From: Clarireedia homoeocarpa
Lineage: Eukaryota > Ascomycota > Leotiomycetes > Helotiales > Rutstroemiaceae
Length of the DNA stretch: 64,000 bases
Assembly: GCA_001465935.1 (NCBI GenBank)
Contig: LNKV01000003.1
Location: forward strand, 316,363-380,362
Direction: 5' to 3'
Part shown: piece after piece, positions 13,059 through 24,204 of the stretch
Layout: each line of letters begins with the position of its first letter
Position numbering within the stretch: position 1 is the stretch's first letter
Notes under the pieces: generated by a model
Told to the model about the DNA's origin: nothing
Seen by the model: only the letters and a program-made list of their open reading frames with translations
Databases searched by the model: none
Made by a program: the position numbers and the translations under genes

Positions 13059-14653
13059 ATGACAGAACCGAAGCTGGAGACAGCCAAACATATTAAATAT
13101 TGGAAACGATGTCTCGATTCATTATTACCCACGGCATATACTAGCACCGATTCCACGCGCATGACACTTGGATTCTTCATCCTCTCGGCTCTGGACCTAC
13201 TTGGCGTCGGGCCTTCTACATTCCCAGAATCGAAGAGAAAAGAAATTCGCGAATGGGTTTTGCGGTGTCAACATCCACTAGGAGGATTCTGTGGCTCGAG
13301 TAATCATCGGTATCCGGATATATATTACGCGGATGTGGGACATGGCAGACGGGACGTGGATCCAGCGAATTTGGCGGGGAGCCTTTTCGCCATTTTGATC
13401 TTGGGGCTTGTGGGTGGGATGGAGAGGGTAAGGAGGAAGGACTGCTTACGCTGGTTGAAGAGGCTTCAAAGGGAGGATGGAAGTTTTGGAGAGTTGGTGA
13501 CGGAGGATGGGAGGGTGAGGGGTGGGAGGGATATGAGGTATTGTTATATGGTTACGGCGTTGAGGTGGATGTTGACGGGAGATGCTCATGAAGGAAGGGA
13601 GGAAGAGGAGGATATTAATGTTGAGAGGCTGGTGGAGCATTTGCGGCGTGGGCAGGTATGTTGAAATCGGTTGCAGCGAGGGAGATGGCTACTGACTTTT
13701 GTGAAGACTTATGATGGTGGAATATCGGAAAGCTCTGAGCATGAAGCACATGGTAATACTTTTTCGCTATCTGTACTGTCTCCGGCTAATATCCTTATCA
13801 CAGCCGGGTATGCGTATTGTGCCATTGCGTCCCTATTGCTACTTGATCGTCTGCCAAAACCTACCTCCAAGACCGAAACTCCAGAATCCAAAAACACGTC
13901 TGCAGGTCTGACGAACTTGCCGGAAACTCTGCGTTGGTTGGTATTGAGACAATCAGCATATACTGATGCAGATGGCAAAGACGAGGACGAGGACGAGGAC
14001 GAGGACGAAGAGGAGGAACAGCAAGGTTCAGAGAAGACAGCCTCAGATCATTTATTTGTACCAGACGTCGATCCCACGTTTGTAGGCTTCAATGGTAGAT
14101 GCAATAAAAGGGCTGATACTTGCTACACATTTTGGGTTGGGGCGTCATTGGATGTAAGCTCGCAGCTACCTCCCCATGCAATGACATCTCAATGACTCTA
14201 ACACCTTGCTCGCAGATGCTTGGCCATTCAGATCTCATAAATAAAGATGGAGCTCGGCGATTCTTGCTTGAGAAGACGCAACATATGATTGGCGGTTTTG
14301 GAAAGCTACCGGGTAATCCACCAGGTAAATATGTACTGACTATGCTTGGAACGTCAAACCATTAATCATGTTTAGACATCTATCATTCATACTTAGCTCT
14401 CGCAATTCTCGCCGCAATGAAAGAACCAGGTCTCAAAGAGCTCGACTCGGCTTTATGCATTAGCGTAGAAGCGAAGAAGAACATGGAGGAGCTTAGAAGA
14501 GCTGCATTAGTTCCCTCCAAAACGTACTGGAAGCATGGATATAGTTTCTTAGTTAGGGAAGATAGTCCCGAGTTTGGATCGAAGACGGCTGCGGACGAAG
14601 GTCCGCCGAAAAGTTTGGTAGATGCGTTCGAAGGTGTCAAAATAGAGGGTTAA
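13059..14653 (+). CDS. CDC43: Geranylgeranyltransferase type I beta subunit
   Basis: Five exons (13059-13655, 13707-13752, 13804-14153, 14216-14324, 14376-14653) give 459 residues with the alpha-alpha barrel repeats of prenyltransferase beta subunits (for example QHPLGGFCGSSNH and QREDGSFGE). The signature FNGRCNKRADTCYTFWVG is present; zinc ligands by family comparison are D319, C321 and H371 (in DIYHSY). With the shared alpha subunit Ram2 it adds geranylgeranyl to CaaX proteins such as Rho1 and Cdc42, and so supports polarity and wall synthesis. An insertion with a run of Asp/Glu (around residues 290-305) is low-complexity and likely a surface loop. The second exon is only 46 nt. Confidence 0.9.
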
Positions 14654-14964
14654 TGTTCAGTTTTTCGTTGTTGTTGATTGCTTGTTTATCTCACGGGCCA
14701 TGGCGTTTCTTGCTCTTTCCCCCATGATACCACATAGAGTTTGTTGTAGCTAAATAACTTGGAGGTTGTGCAACCATTAGATACCGTGATTTAGGAGCCC
14801 TTCTGTAGATTGGTTGCGGTTACTACTCAAACCAGTAAAAAAATAGCTCGGCTTGACCCCTGCAACAAGCTCGGTACAGTACGCCCGAAAAACGTCATTC
14901 ACATTTCCACTCACCGAGCTCCTCCCAACCTCCTTCAACCTTATCCAAAGTACCACTCACGACC
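14654..14964. promoter_or_regulatory. CDC43 terminator / peptidase promoter
   Basis: A 311-bp gap between co-directional genes. The last 60 bp are C/T-rich, common in fungal transcription start regions. No recognised factor site is claimed. Confidence 0.4.
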
Positions 14965-16185
14965 ATGAGGCTCGTCGCACTATCCCCTCTCCTACTCCTC
15001 ACCAATTGGGCATCTGCAGCTCATTCGATTGATGCGCAGAAACCAATAACAGCCCAAATCAGCAAGTCACCGCTCCTCTCCCTGCACCAATCCCTCGTCG
15101 AAATCTCCTCCATCTCCGGAAGCGAACACGATGTCGGCGCATACCTCATCTCGTATCTGAAGAAGCAGAACTTCACAATCGAAACGCAAACCGTAGATGT
15201 TGACGAGGGCGGCTCGAAAACCCGCCAGAACATCTTCGCGTACCTGGGCGGAAAACGAGACACGCGGGTATTGGTAACGTCGCATATCGATACCGTGCCG
15301 CCGTTCTGGCCATACGAAGTAAGAGGGGATGAGATATGGGGACGCGGAAGCGTAGATGCCAAGGCTAGCGTGGCGGCGCAGATCACGGCGTATCTGGAGT
15401 TGCTGTCCGCGAGCAAGATCAAGGAAGGGGATGTCGCACTGCTTTTTGTAGTTGGGGAAGAGACGCTTGGAGCGGGGATGAAGAAGGCGAATGAGCTGGG
15501 TTTGAAGTGGGACACGGTGATATTTGGTGAGCCGACGGAACTCAAGCTCGCGAGTGGACATAAGGGGATCATTGGCGTGGAGATCAAAGCAAAGGGGAAG
15601 GCAGGCCATTCGGGATACCCTGCGCTGGGTAGGAATGCGAATGATATGTTGATTCCGGCGCTGTATGAGCTGGGCAGGGTGCAGTTACCTTGGAGCGAGA
15701 AGTTCGGGAATACGACGCTGAATCTGGGGAGGGTGGATGGCGGCGTGGCGGCGAATGTTATTGCGGAGGATGCGGTGGCTAAGATTGCGATTAGGATTGC
15801 GGCAGGAACGCCAGAGGATTTAAGGGATTTGGTGAGCAAGACGGTGGAAAAGACTGGGCAGGTTTTGGACATTAGCTTTAGTCAGGGATATGGACCAGTG
15901 CATATTGATAGTGATGTGGAAGGTGAGTTTTATTTTCCTAGGCCCCTCTCAGGTTGAGTGGTAGGTGAGAAGCAAGATGCTAAATGTTTGTCTATAGGCT
16001 TTGATACAATTATCGTCAACTACGGGACTGATATTCCGCACTTGGATGGAGACCACAAGAGATATCTTTATGGACCCGGGGACATTCTAGTTGCTCACTC
16101 GGACCACGAGCACTTGAAGATCTCGGATCTGGAAACGGCGGTGGAAGGTTATAAGACTCTCATTAAGCACGCACTCAGTCAGTGA
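14965..16185 (+). CDS. Secreted M20-family metallopeptidase (ArgE/DapE/carboxypeptidase type)
   Basis: Two exons (14965-15922, 15998-16185) give 381 residues. Residues 1-19 (MRLVALSPLLLLTNWASAA) form a classic signal peptide. The di-zinc M20 site is complete: H107 in SHIDTVP, D131 in GRGSVDAK, E165-E166 in VVGEETLG, E189 in FGEPTEL, and the C-terminal H353 in LVAHSDHE. A dimerisation (lid) domain follows GHKGIIGVEIKAKGKAGHSG. The family hydrolyses peptide or N-acyl amide bonds; secretion suggests nutrient scavenging, but substrate is unknown. A long antisense ORF over exon 1 is a codon-bias shadow. The intron near the 3' end separates the last metal ligand from the rest. Confidence 0.88.
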
Positions 16186-16769
16186 GCTGCGTTTCCAGCA
16201 CACCCATACTGCATTAGCTAACAAAATATCACTCACGTGTATCACGAACATTGGAATTTCTCTTGCTATATAATTTTCTACCATGCCACATCTTCTGAGA
16301 AGGATATGCGCCGTTCGACTTCATTTACTAATTTTGATAGCTACCAAAGCTCCACCCTGCACAAGCCCAATATTCCCACATTCTTTCACGCTCAATGAAC
16401 CCCCTCTCCCTCTCCCTTGACAACTCCTCCCCTCACCTTCCCCCATGCCCACCTACTCAAAGTTCTCCGAGCACACATCCATGTATCGAAGTACGGGAGC
16501 GCACTGGCTAAGAGCAGTTTCTTTCTTGCGTTAGTGCTGATAGAGTCGGGGGAGATGATAGAGTGAGATGAGGAAATCTTAACTAGCAACTCAAACAAGA
16601 GAGAGCAAAAGAAACTAACTATTAGAGAGTATCATATGTATGCTCTTCAAATACATAGAGAATGTCTAAGTTACCCCATGGCATGGTATATTCACATTAT
16701 TGTAGAAGATGTTAAAGATTGAATCCTATATATTCCTCATTTCAATTTCCAGAACTCAAACTAAGTAAC
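16186..16769. other. Convergent 3' regions
   Basis: This lies between the convergent ends of the M20 peptidase and the phosphatase. A short minus ORF (16392-16598) has no recognisable feature. It probably holds both terminators. Confidence 0.5.
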
Positions 16770-18698
16770 CTAGCTGTTTGGTACACCATTCGTAACACCG
16801 CCATACGGCTCCGCGGGATAATCTCCAAAACAAGAGTAATCATAGCGAGCCTCCTCCGTCTTGGTACTTTGCACTTTTAGGAAAGTCTCCAGCTCGCACC
16901 ATCCATCTAATCGATCTGCACCACACTCCGGGAAGCTTACGCCGAGGGGTAAAGTCCTTTGGTTGAGAATGAAATGGACGTAAGTGGTTTCTCCGCCAGA
17001 TGCATATGTCCTGTCTGCATTCAAAGGTTTGGGTGTTTTGATAACTTCAACGTCCAACCTTGCTGCAAACGGCTCCAGATGCGACACTGTAAGGTTGTGT
17101 GCGCCGGGGTAGGAAGTAGCGGGTAGCGGCTCGGCGAATTGTGTGAAACCGAATGCGGTCAATATCGACATGATATTGGTGTCATGGGAAAAATCGAAGT
17201 AGATGGACTGGTTCAGAGGAAATGTGGCAGTGTTGTTGTCAAGGGTAGTGTTGATTTGAGAACCGGAATAGCCAAGTGTGTGGTTTTGCAATCGGGCTAT
17301 CATTTCTTGTTGATAGCCTATGCCAACAGCACGGCCAGTAGGACAGGCGAATGAAGAAGCACCTGCAAAGTAGAGATCAAGCGCGTATTCGAATCCCTCC
17401 CATTCCGAGTAAGTGAAAAGGTCGCAGAATCTGCTGTAACCATGGGCAACCGTCTCGTATGGACACATGGTCTGAGCTGCATAAGTATCTGTGACAGTCC
17501 AATTGAACTCCGGGGAAATCAATGCTTGAAATCGCTTGGTAGCATCGTTGAGATAGATAGAAACCCATTCTAGACTGGCATTATTACCACCAGCACTTCT
17601 GTAGCTATTTGAATTAGGGCAGTTGTCGTAGCCAGCCAAACTATTGTTGTATCCAATTTGTTCAATGATGACTTCAATGGTGGCATTATTTGTCCATTCC
17701 AAACCAAAGAAGCCAGCCATGAAGTATTCTGCACTCTAAAGTCGTTTAGCAACCTGTTTAAGACGTGCGAATGGTGGTAGTGTCACTTACCTTAAGCATA
17801 CGGTCTTGGGTAGTAGTTCTGGCAATGATCTTGCTATATGGATTATATAGCTGAGCATACTGATAATAATGCAAGATACCACTCTCAAACAACTCTTGTC
17901 GGCCACGAGGAACTAGGATTTCATAGCCAAGCTCATACTTCCAGTCATTCAAGAATGAAAGGGCACCCGTGGCGTTGAATTTGCCGGTATTGTCCGCAAC
18001 CTTCTGGCCGAACGTTGCAACATTACTTCCTGAGGTCGGGTCTTCCAGAAAATGATGAGAATTAATTCATACAGGCCTCAGATTCATGGGACGAAACTTA
18101 CAACGTGAACCATGACGGCTCAGCATCTATGAGAATGTCAGCATTAGGTTCAAATAATGTAATGAATTGATTGTCTTACTTGCAGTTGAGCAATCTTCGC
18201 CCCTGGCGGTAGCGGGTATTCAGCAACACCAAACCCGGACGGATTTGGGAAATATGGGGACAGCTGCCCCATAAGATGAAAGATACTACCATTCTGCCCT
18301 TGTCCTACAATCGGTTCACCCGTCTCAAGTGGTGTGTTCGGAACATATGTGACGGTTGGAGCAAAAGAGACTGGATTCGTCTGGGCCAAAAACGGTGCTC
18401 TTCCAGTGGCAGTCGGACCCGCCCATAACTCAGGTGACGTTTGAAAGTACTGGGGTACTTTCTCTGAAGTCGAGCATGATGTCGCGTGTCTTTGTGGAAG
18501 AAGGACTGCGGACGTTATGCCCGTGAGAGCTAGGAGGAGGATTTGGTCTAACAACATTATATAAGAGGCGTATAGAAATGCGCAGATAACGAGAAAGAGA
18601 GCGACTTTTCGCCAAGTCTCGCTACTTTTCGAGCTTCCCGAGCTCCATGCGAGCTCTTTATATCGACGAAGCATAGCTTCGGATAGTTCTTCTTTCAT
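16770..18698 (-). CDS. Histidine acid phosphatase / phytase, type II membrane-anchored
   Basis: Four exons (18698-18180, 18126-18102, 18041-17791, 17735-16770) give 586 residues. The catalytic RHGSRYP (R177, H178, R181) and the distal HD pair (FDFSHDTN, H449-D450) mark a branch-2 histidine acid phosphatase. The phrase ARTTTQDRMLKSAEYF matches fungal 3-phytase/acid phosphatases. These enzymes release phosphate from phytate and other monoesters through a phosphohistidine. Unlike secreted phytases it starts with a 30-residue basic/Ser-rich cytosolic segment and a hydrophobic anchor (31-52, possibly to 67), so the catalytic domain should face the secretory lumen or outside. Many N-x-S/T sites and luminal cysteines fit that. 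The 25-nt second exon encodes essentially just the catalytic motif. Confidence 0.88.
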
Positions 18699-20228
18699 GC
18701 CTCCTCCAAGTTATGAATGACCGTTGCCGTGTTGCCTATGCTGGCACGGTAAGGTAATTGAAGTATGTAATTGATTGCAGCTGCCAATGGGAAGCTGAGA
18801 AATCCCGAACGTGCCGTGAAAGAAGTTGGATTGAAGTTGGATGGATAGGGATAGGGGAAGGTTGATCGGTAACAGCGAAAATGCACGGTGACGCTGTTTA
18901 TCCGAGCTTTGGAAGGGGTCCATAGGTAACTTTGTGTCGACCTACAAATGGTTTATTCTTGCTACTTCGTATGATTCTGTTTCTCTTGCGATGAAGGGCT
19001 GGACCTTGTAAACGACTTGCAATTGATTTTTACACATCTACATAGGGGGTACGAGTCTTACAAGGGTTATGACACCTCTACTAGTACTGCTGTCGGTGGG
19101 CTCAGTACAGCTATTGGTCCGATTATGGGACCCCGATTCGTGGCACCACACTCAATCACAATGGGGACCAATTCATAGACAAGACCGCTGGCTCCAAAGC
19201 GGAATGGGCATGGAAGGATGTGACTGGAGATGTGATACAATAAGAAAACTAAGCGGAGATCTATTCCCTGGACCAAACCGAGAGATCAAAGCCATCAATA
19301 TTCGTTGTCTAAAGCAATACCCGTACGATGATGGCGGCGAACGCTTTATGAAGCTCTTTTTCAAGCAAGGCTACCTTCTTCGTACACCCATAGACTGCAT
19401 TGAGAAAGACTGATAGGCTTTCATCCGTCACGCCAACGAACGACTTGTTAATTTCATCCAAGTGTTTGTCCTACAACTATAGTAAATCACAGCTTAATAT
19501 CGAGATATTGATTCTAAGCAAGGTGTAAGATAAAATGATTGTACATAAGTTTAGATTGATTAAGCTCTTCATATTAGAGAGCAATCCGAGATGAGAAGTC
19601 TTTTCTTTCAAGTTCTTCTAGTTTTGTCCAGTCTTCTGATCGATATCTAGCAATCTGAAAATGGGTCCTCGTACAAAGTTGCAATCTCCCCATATCAAGC
19701 AAACTAGAGGGATCTCTCGACCCCGGTGCTTCTCTGCTACCTCTATTTCAAGAGAAGATACACTTGGAAGTGATCTATCTACCATACCTACCTATATTCA
19801 TCTTCAATGCAGTGGTCGTAGCTACTTGGCTAACCCCTCATCACCTTATCAGACACCCTGTCAAAAGCCCCCCAAACAAACAATGACGTCAATGACAGCT
19901 ATCAGCGGGGTCCTCCACAACCCCTCAGTGCTACGAGAGAGAAAAGGGAAAGTACTCGACCCAAGATCGAAAGTGGGAACGCAGAAAAGAAGCATATATT
20001 CATCAATCGCACGCCCAATTCGCCAAAACAGTTACGAAGCGTGATTGCCATCGGTTCGTGTGCCCAGAAACCGCCCGATATCAGACGTGAGCTGTAGCAC
20101 CCAAGGTGCGCCAACAAACGTCTAGGAGAGAGTTGTCTTCCTCTCTGTCTTTGAGAAACAGAGACTTCTGTAGAAAAAGAGGGAGAGGTGTTGTCCGCGG
20201 AGAGATTGAACGTTGAAGAGAACCCATA
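18699..20228. other. Intergenic 1.5 kb with one unexplained open stretch
   Basis: This is the divergent region between the phosphatase and alcohol dehydrogenase starts. A plus-strand open stretch at about 19040-19413 reads in more than one frame (for example STAVGGLSTAIGPIMGPRF) and could be a gene relic, but no family is recognised. The rest shows nothing. Confidence 0.4.
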
Positions 20229-21987
20229 ATGGCAACACAAACGTCACCTGATACTCGTTCTTTCCAGAACGAGTTATCAGGCGTTGACGAGATCCCGGAG
20301 ACAATGCTCGCAGTACAGATAGTCGAAGTAAGTACTTGATATTGTGGAAGCGAACACAGGATTGTTCAGACGTAATGTCTTACCTTTGAGAGGTCGATTA
20401 TGACATAAAATCAGCCAGCAGGGAGTGTGATAATTTGTGGAGCAACTTCAACTTTCGGAATACTATATCGTTCTGATAATGTTGATTTCGTTTTTGAACT
20501 ATCAAGATACTGTATCAGAGATAGTACTTGCGAACTTTGAACTTGGACTGCCCATCACTGCACCCCCTTCGCGAACCATTCTTCTCTACCCTATCTATCA
20601 CACGCATTCCTTCTCCATAAACAAAACTAATGCCCTCTCCCCTCCCCCCTTTAGTTCAATAAACCATACACCATCCACCGACTCCCCACTCCCACGCTCG
20701 CCCTCTCTCCACACGACCTCCTCATAAAAATCGCCGCCGCCTCCCTCTGCCACACCGACAGCATGGTCAGATCCGGCGCCTTCTCCACCTCTCTCCCCTG
20801 CACCGCGTCCCACGAAGGCGCCGGCACCGCCATCGCGGTCGGCTCTTCAGTTCGTGACTTTCAACGTGGTGACCGTGTCCTCTGCGGTATCATATACCAC
20901 CGGTGCAGCGAATGTGGCGAGTGTACTGGACCGGAGGAACTGCGTCACCATTGTGAAAAGGCGGATTATCTAGGCTTGAAGAGGAATGGCGCGTTTGCCG
21001 AGTACGAGGTGGTGGATGGGAGGGAGTGTTGCGTTTTGCCAGATAACGTGAGGTTTGAGACGGCGGCGCCGTTGGCATGTGCAGGGGCTACCATGTGTAC
21101 GTGTAATTTCTTTTATGATATCACATTCGAAGGAGGAAAAGACACAAGATAAGCTTACACGAAACTAGGGGGCGGGTTAGCAAGGGCAGATTTGAAAGCA
21201 GGTGAAACAGTTGCGATTGTTGGAGCAGGTGGTGGGCTCGGGCACCTGGGTATCCAGTTTGCGAAAGCGATAGGACTGACGGTCATTGCTATCGATGCGC
21301 GAGACGAGGCTCTCCAACTTGCAAAGGATTTGGGTGCTGACACTGTAATCGATGCACGCCAGCCTAAAGATATGGTGGTAAAGGAAGTAAAAAGAGTAAC
21401 GGGAGGTCGGGGCGCAGACTCGACGATCAATGTTAGTGACCATAAGACGGCTGCCCCAACTGCAGCTGCAGTGACCAAAATGCGTAAGTTTATTTCTCCA
21501 AAATATTTAAACCCATGTATCATCAAGTTTCTTTTTCTCAGTTATGGCATTGAGAAGGATGGCAACTGTTGTGTTGTTGAAACATGTTGGAGATGCTTTT
21601 TAAAGATTTACAGTGCTGACGGTATATTTCCGAAAACAGATTCCACAGTATATCAGATAGCTCAGCCTGAAAATGTTTGTATTCCGATGCCAGAATTAAT
21701 CTTCCGTGACATCAGAATCCATGGTAGCCTGATAGGTGAGTTAGAAGATCCTTCGCCCCCGCGTTTGTCACTGAGTAGGAGCAGCACCTATAGCAGAAAT
21801 ACAAAAGATGCTGGAAATAGTATCTAAGCATAACATTAGGGTAAATACGAATCCATTCAAAGGACTGGAAGAGGTACCAAAAGCAGTGGAGCTTGCCCAC
21901 TCAGGTAAGATGAAGGGGAAGCCCGTTGTATTGATCGATGACGAGGCGATTGAGAAAGAGAAGAAATCTGGCCTCAAGATGGTGTAG
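20229..21987 (+). CDS. Zinc-dependent alcohol dehydrogenase (medium-chain)
   Basis: Five exons (20229-20327, 20655-21096, 21169-21483, 21640-21735, 21779-21987) give 386 residues. Zinc-ADH features are in place: catalytic C65 in SLCHTD, H86-E87 in ASHEGAG, and a third catalytic cysteine in PLACAGATM. The structural zinc loop has C117, C120, C123 and C133. The Rossmann NAD(P) motif is GAGGGLGHLGIQFAK, and the family phrase IAQPENVCIP...ELIFRDI is present. It should interconvert primary alcohols and aldehydes in the cytosol; substrate is not deducible. Intron 1 is unusually long (327 nt) and CT-rich, unlike the 40-160-nt introns after it. The last intron, only 43 nt, is near the fungal lower limit. 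Confidence 0.85.
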
Positions 21988-22503
21988 GAGATTGTATATG
22001 CAATAATGAAACAATCAACCAACGAGACAAAACAGTGAGTAGCTCAAACTCCATGGAAGGCACAGAAGTCGTGCAGCAATAAACATGCAGCGATCGATAC
22101 ATCAAGATAGCAAGTGAAACAAGATCTCAATGGAAGCAAGGATTGATATCGATATGATTTATTCCAAAGCCAGAAAAAAATGTTTCTTAAGGAATCGCCT
22201 GCAATAAAGAGTTGCGGAGCTACCCAGAGTGTATAGTACATCTCGGCACATCTAAAGCGATCCTTTCTAATCTAAAAGACAATCTTGATACAGTGATGGT
22301 ATCTGGTATACAACAAAGGATTCAAAAACTGCCCAAAACCCAAACAAAATGCTTCTGCACTAAAGGTAACATGATGGTTCCTGACCATTAAATGATATGC
22401 ATAGAAGATTAGAATGTTAAAAATGAAATGAAAATGGAGATGCTAGTGTTCCAAATCCGGAATGATAAGAAGCCAGGTGGGTAACGACGACTGCCAGCAG
22501 ATT
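21988..22503. other. Convergent 3' regions
   Basis: This lies between the ADH stop and the stop of the SWIM gene. No gene or repeat was seen; both terminators are expected here. Confidence 0.5.
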
Positions 22504-24204
22504 TCACATCATGGTCCTTTTCCCTTTCCGCTCGGTGGCACTAGAAGACCGTGCAGTTCGTTTCCCTAGTAACGAGCGAGTTGCAGGACCGGGGGTATCT
22601 CTTCCTGCACGAGAGGAAGAGCCTTGGCCGGTAGAAGATAAGGCATCCCTACCAGCGAGAGACAAAGAGCCTCGTCCTACAAGGGACGATGAGCCACGCC
22701 TATCACGAGAAGAAGAGGTTGATCCGCCACCCAAGCTGGATGACAAGACACCAGAACTCGCTGATGCCGCCGTTGGGATTTCAGGGAGCCCATGATTTCT
22801 TCTGAGTCTTGCGACGACATAACCTAAACGGTTCATATATGAACTTGAAGCAGCGTAGGCGTGACTAGAAAGTCTAAATTGAAGATGAGTCAACCGATCA
22901 ATGTAGTGACGGGGTGCGGTTGCTTCCTCCGGCAAGCTCTCGAGAGCGTCAAGGATAAATTCGCCTCTGCCGTTTTCTGATTGCGAACCCAAAAGATTCA
23001 AATATAGATTCCTATGAGTACTTGGCTCACCATGGGGTCGTTGGCGTACCCAATCAATATTGGTATAGAGCTCCGTATTTCGAAAAACGATGGCTTCTAG
23101 GATCTGGATCAAAAGTGCAGCCGCTAGCGTTTGCGACTCATAACTCATGCCTTTGCGCCATTGGAGATTATCTCTGATGAGGTCGACAAGCTCAACAAGA
23201 GTTCGAGCGCACCATGGAACATCATGTTGAAATTTGGTGTTAGAGTAAGGACCCATTGCTGTCCAATCAGAGAGCTTGCCTGTGGACTCGAATTCGTCAA
23301 GCTTGTCAAGGGCTCCGAAAACTTTCTGTCCCATCTTCCGGAAATATTCAGTGTCGCAACGCTCTTGGGATACTATTGATTCGAATTTTTGGAAAGTATC
23401 ATCGTCGTGTATCAGCAGCTTAGACAAGGTTGCTTCAAGATCATATGGGGCCAAGACTTCGTGAGAGTACAGAGCGAAGTCAAATATATCTGGTCTGTAC
23501 TCCTCCGCTACAGTGTCGTGGTGGAAAGTCGACATGATATCCCTGACAGCTTTTCTTCTTGATCGTGTAATTGTATGTCCTCTCTGGCGCTTGTTCGCGA
23601 GTCTCCATGATGCAGGCTCATACTCGTAAGATTCGTCCTGAACACCCCAACCATGCTCATCACATACTCTTGGCATTGATCTGTCCTGAAGGTAATCATA
23701 GACGCTTTGGCCATTTGTGATATGGATTTGAGACTTGAGCCAGGCGATGTGATTGCAAGCCGGGTCTCCGCATGAACACTCTTCTTCTCTAGTCTGTGAT
23801 GAACGAAATCGAATACCAAGCCCTCTGACTTCTGCGATGCCGAGCTGGAAAGCATAATATGTGTCGTTGGGGGATTGTACATGTCGGCAGTGATCCACAG
23901 CAAGTATAGTTTGCGACGGGACTGATCCATCGTCGGGAAGGTATTCCTCTTCCGATTCGTATCCTTGGAAGTCCTCACCCGCAAATCGCGTCTGTGTATT
24001 TTCTTCGCCGTCTGTATCAGATTCATCTTCAGGCTCGGAGAAGATTTCAGGTGCGACACCATGATCGGAATCATCGCCATCGTTGGTGTCGCCAGCTGGG
24101 GCTTTGCCTTTCAAGCTCTGATGCGAGTACATATGACCACTTCGTGTAGCATGCATGGTCTCGCTAATGTAAAGCTTGCAGAAATCGGATATTGGGGACG
24201 ACAT
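22504..24204 (-). CDS. SWIM-type zinc-finger protein, function unknown
   Basis: A single uninterrupted ORF of 566 residues from ATG 24204. The only recognisable motif is C-x-C-x4-C-x-H at 143-152 (CSCGDPACNH), the SWIM zinc-finger pattern, with a preceding CRHV at 106. The first 95 residues are acidic (DDSDHG, EPEDESDTDGEE). Residues about 200-460 look helical and globular. The last 90 are Ser/Gly/Arg-rich and end in a basic KRKGKR-like tail, compatible with nuclear location. SWIM domains bind DNA or protein in various eukaryotic proteins, but no partner can be named. It is the only long intronless gene here, which with its lack of close family may hint at a lineage-restricted gene. Confidence 0.7.
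   Translation of the reverse strand: MSSPISDFCKLYISETMHATRSGHMYSHQSLKGKAPAGDTNDGDDSDHGVAPEIFSEPEDESDTDGEENTQTRFAGEDFQGYESEEEYLPDDGSVPSQTILAVDHCRHVQSPNDTYYAFQLGIAEVRGLGIRFRSSQTREEECSCGDPACNHIAWLKSQIHITNGQSVYDYLQDRSMPRVCDEHGWGVQDESYEYEPASWRLANKRQRGHTITRSRRKAVRDIMSTFHHDTVAEEYRPDIFDFALYSHEVLAPYDLEATLSKLLIHDDDTFQKFESIVSQERCDTEYFRKMGQKVFGALDKLDEFESTGKLSDWTAMGPYSNTKFQHDVPWCARTLVELVDLIRDNLQWRKGMSYESQTLAAALLIQILEAIVFRNTELYTNIDWVRQRPHGEPSTHRNLYLNLLGSQSENGRGEFILDALESLPEEATAPRHYIDRLTHLQFRLSSHAYAASSSYMNRLGYVVARLRRNHGLPEIPTAASASSGVLSSSLGGGSTSSSRDRRGSSSLVGRGSLSLAGRDALSSTGQGSSSRAGRDTPGPATRSLLGKRTARSSSATERKGKRTMM

Noticed and set aside
15021..15872. 283-codon ORF antisense to the M20 peptidase
   Set aside because: It is a shadow of the GC-rich coding strand. 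The sense frame has a signal peptide and all metal ligands.
19040..19413. Possible gene or pseudogene with STAVGGLSTAIGPIMGPRF
   Set aside because: Open in competing frames, no recognisable family and no start or splice pattern. Mentioned only as an unexplained open stretch.
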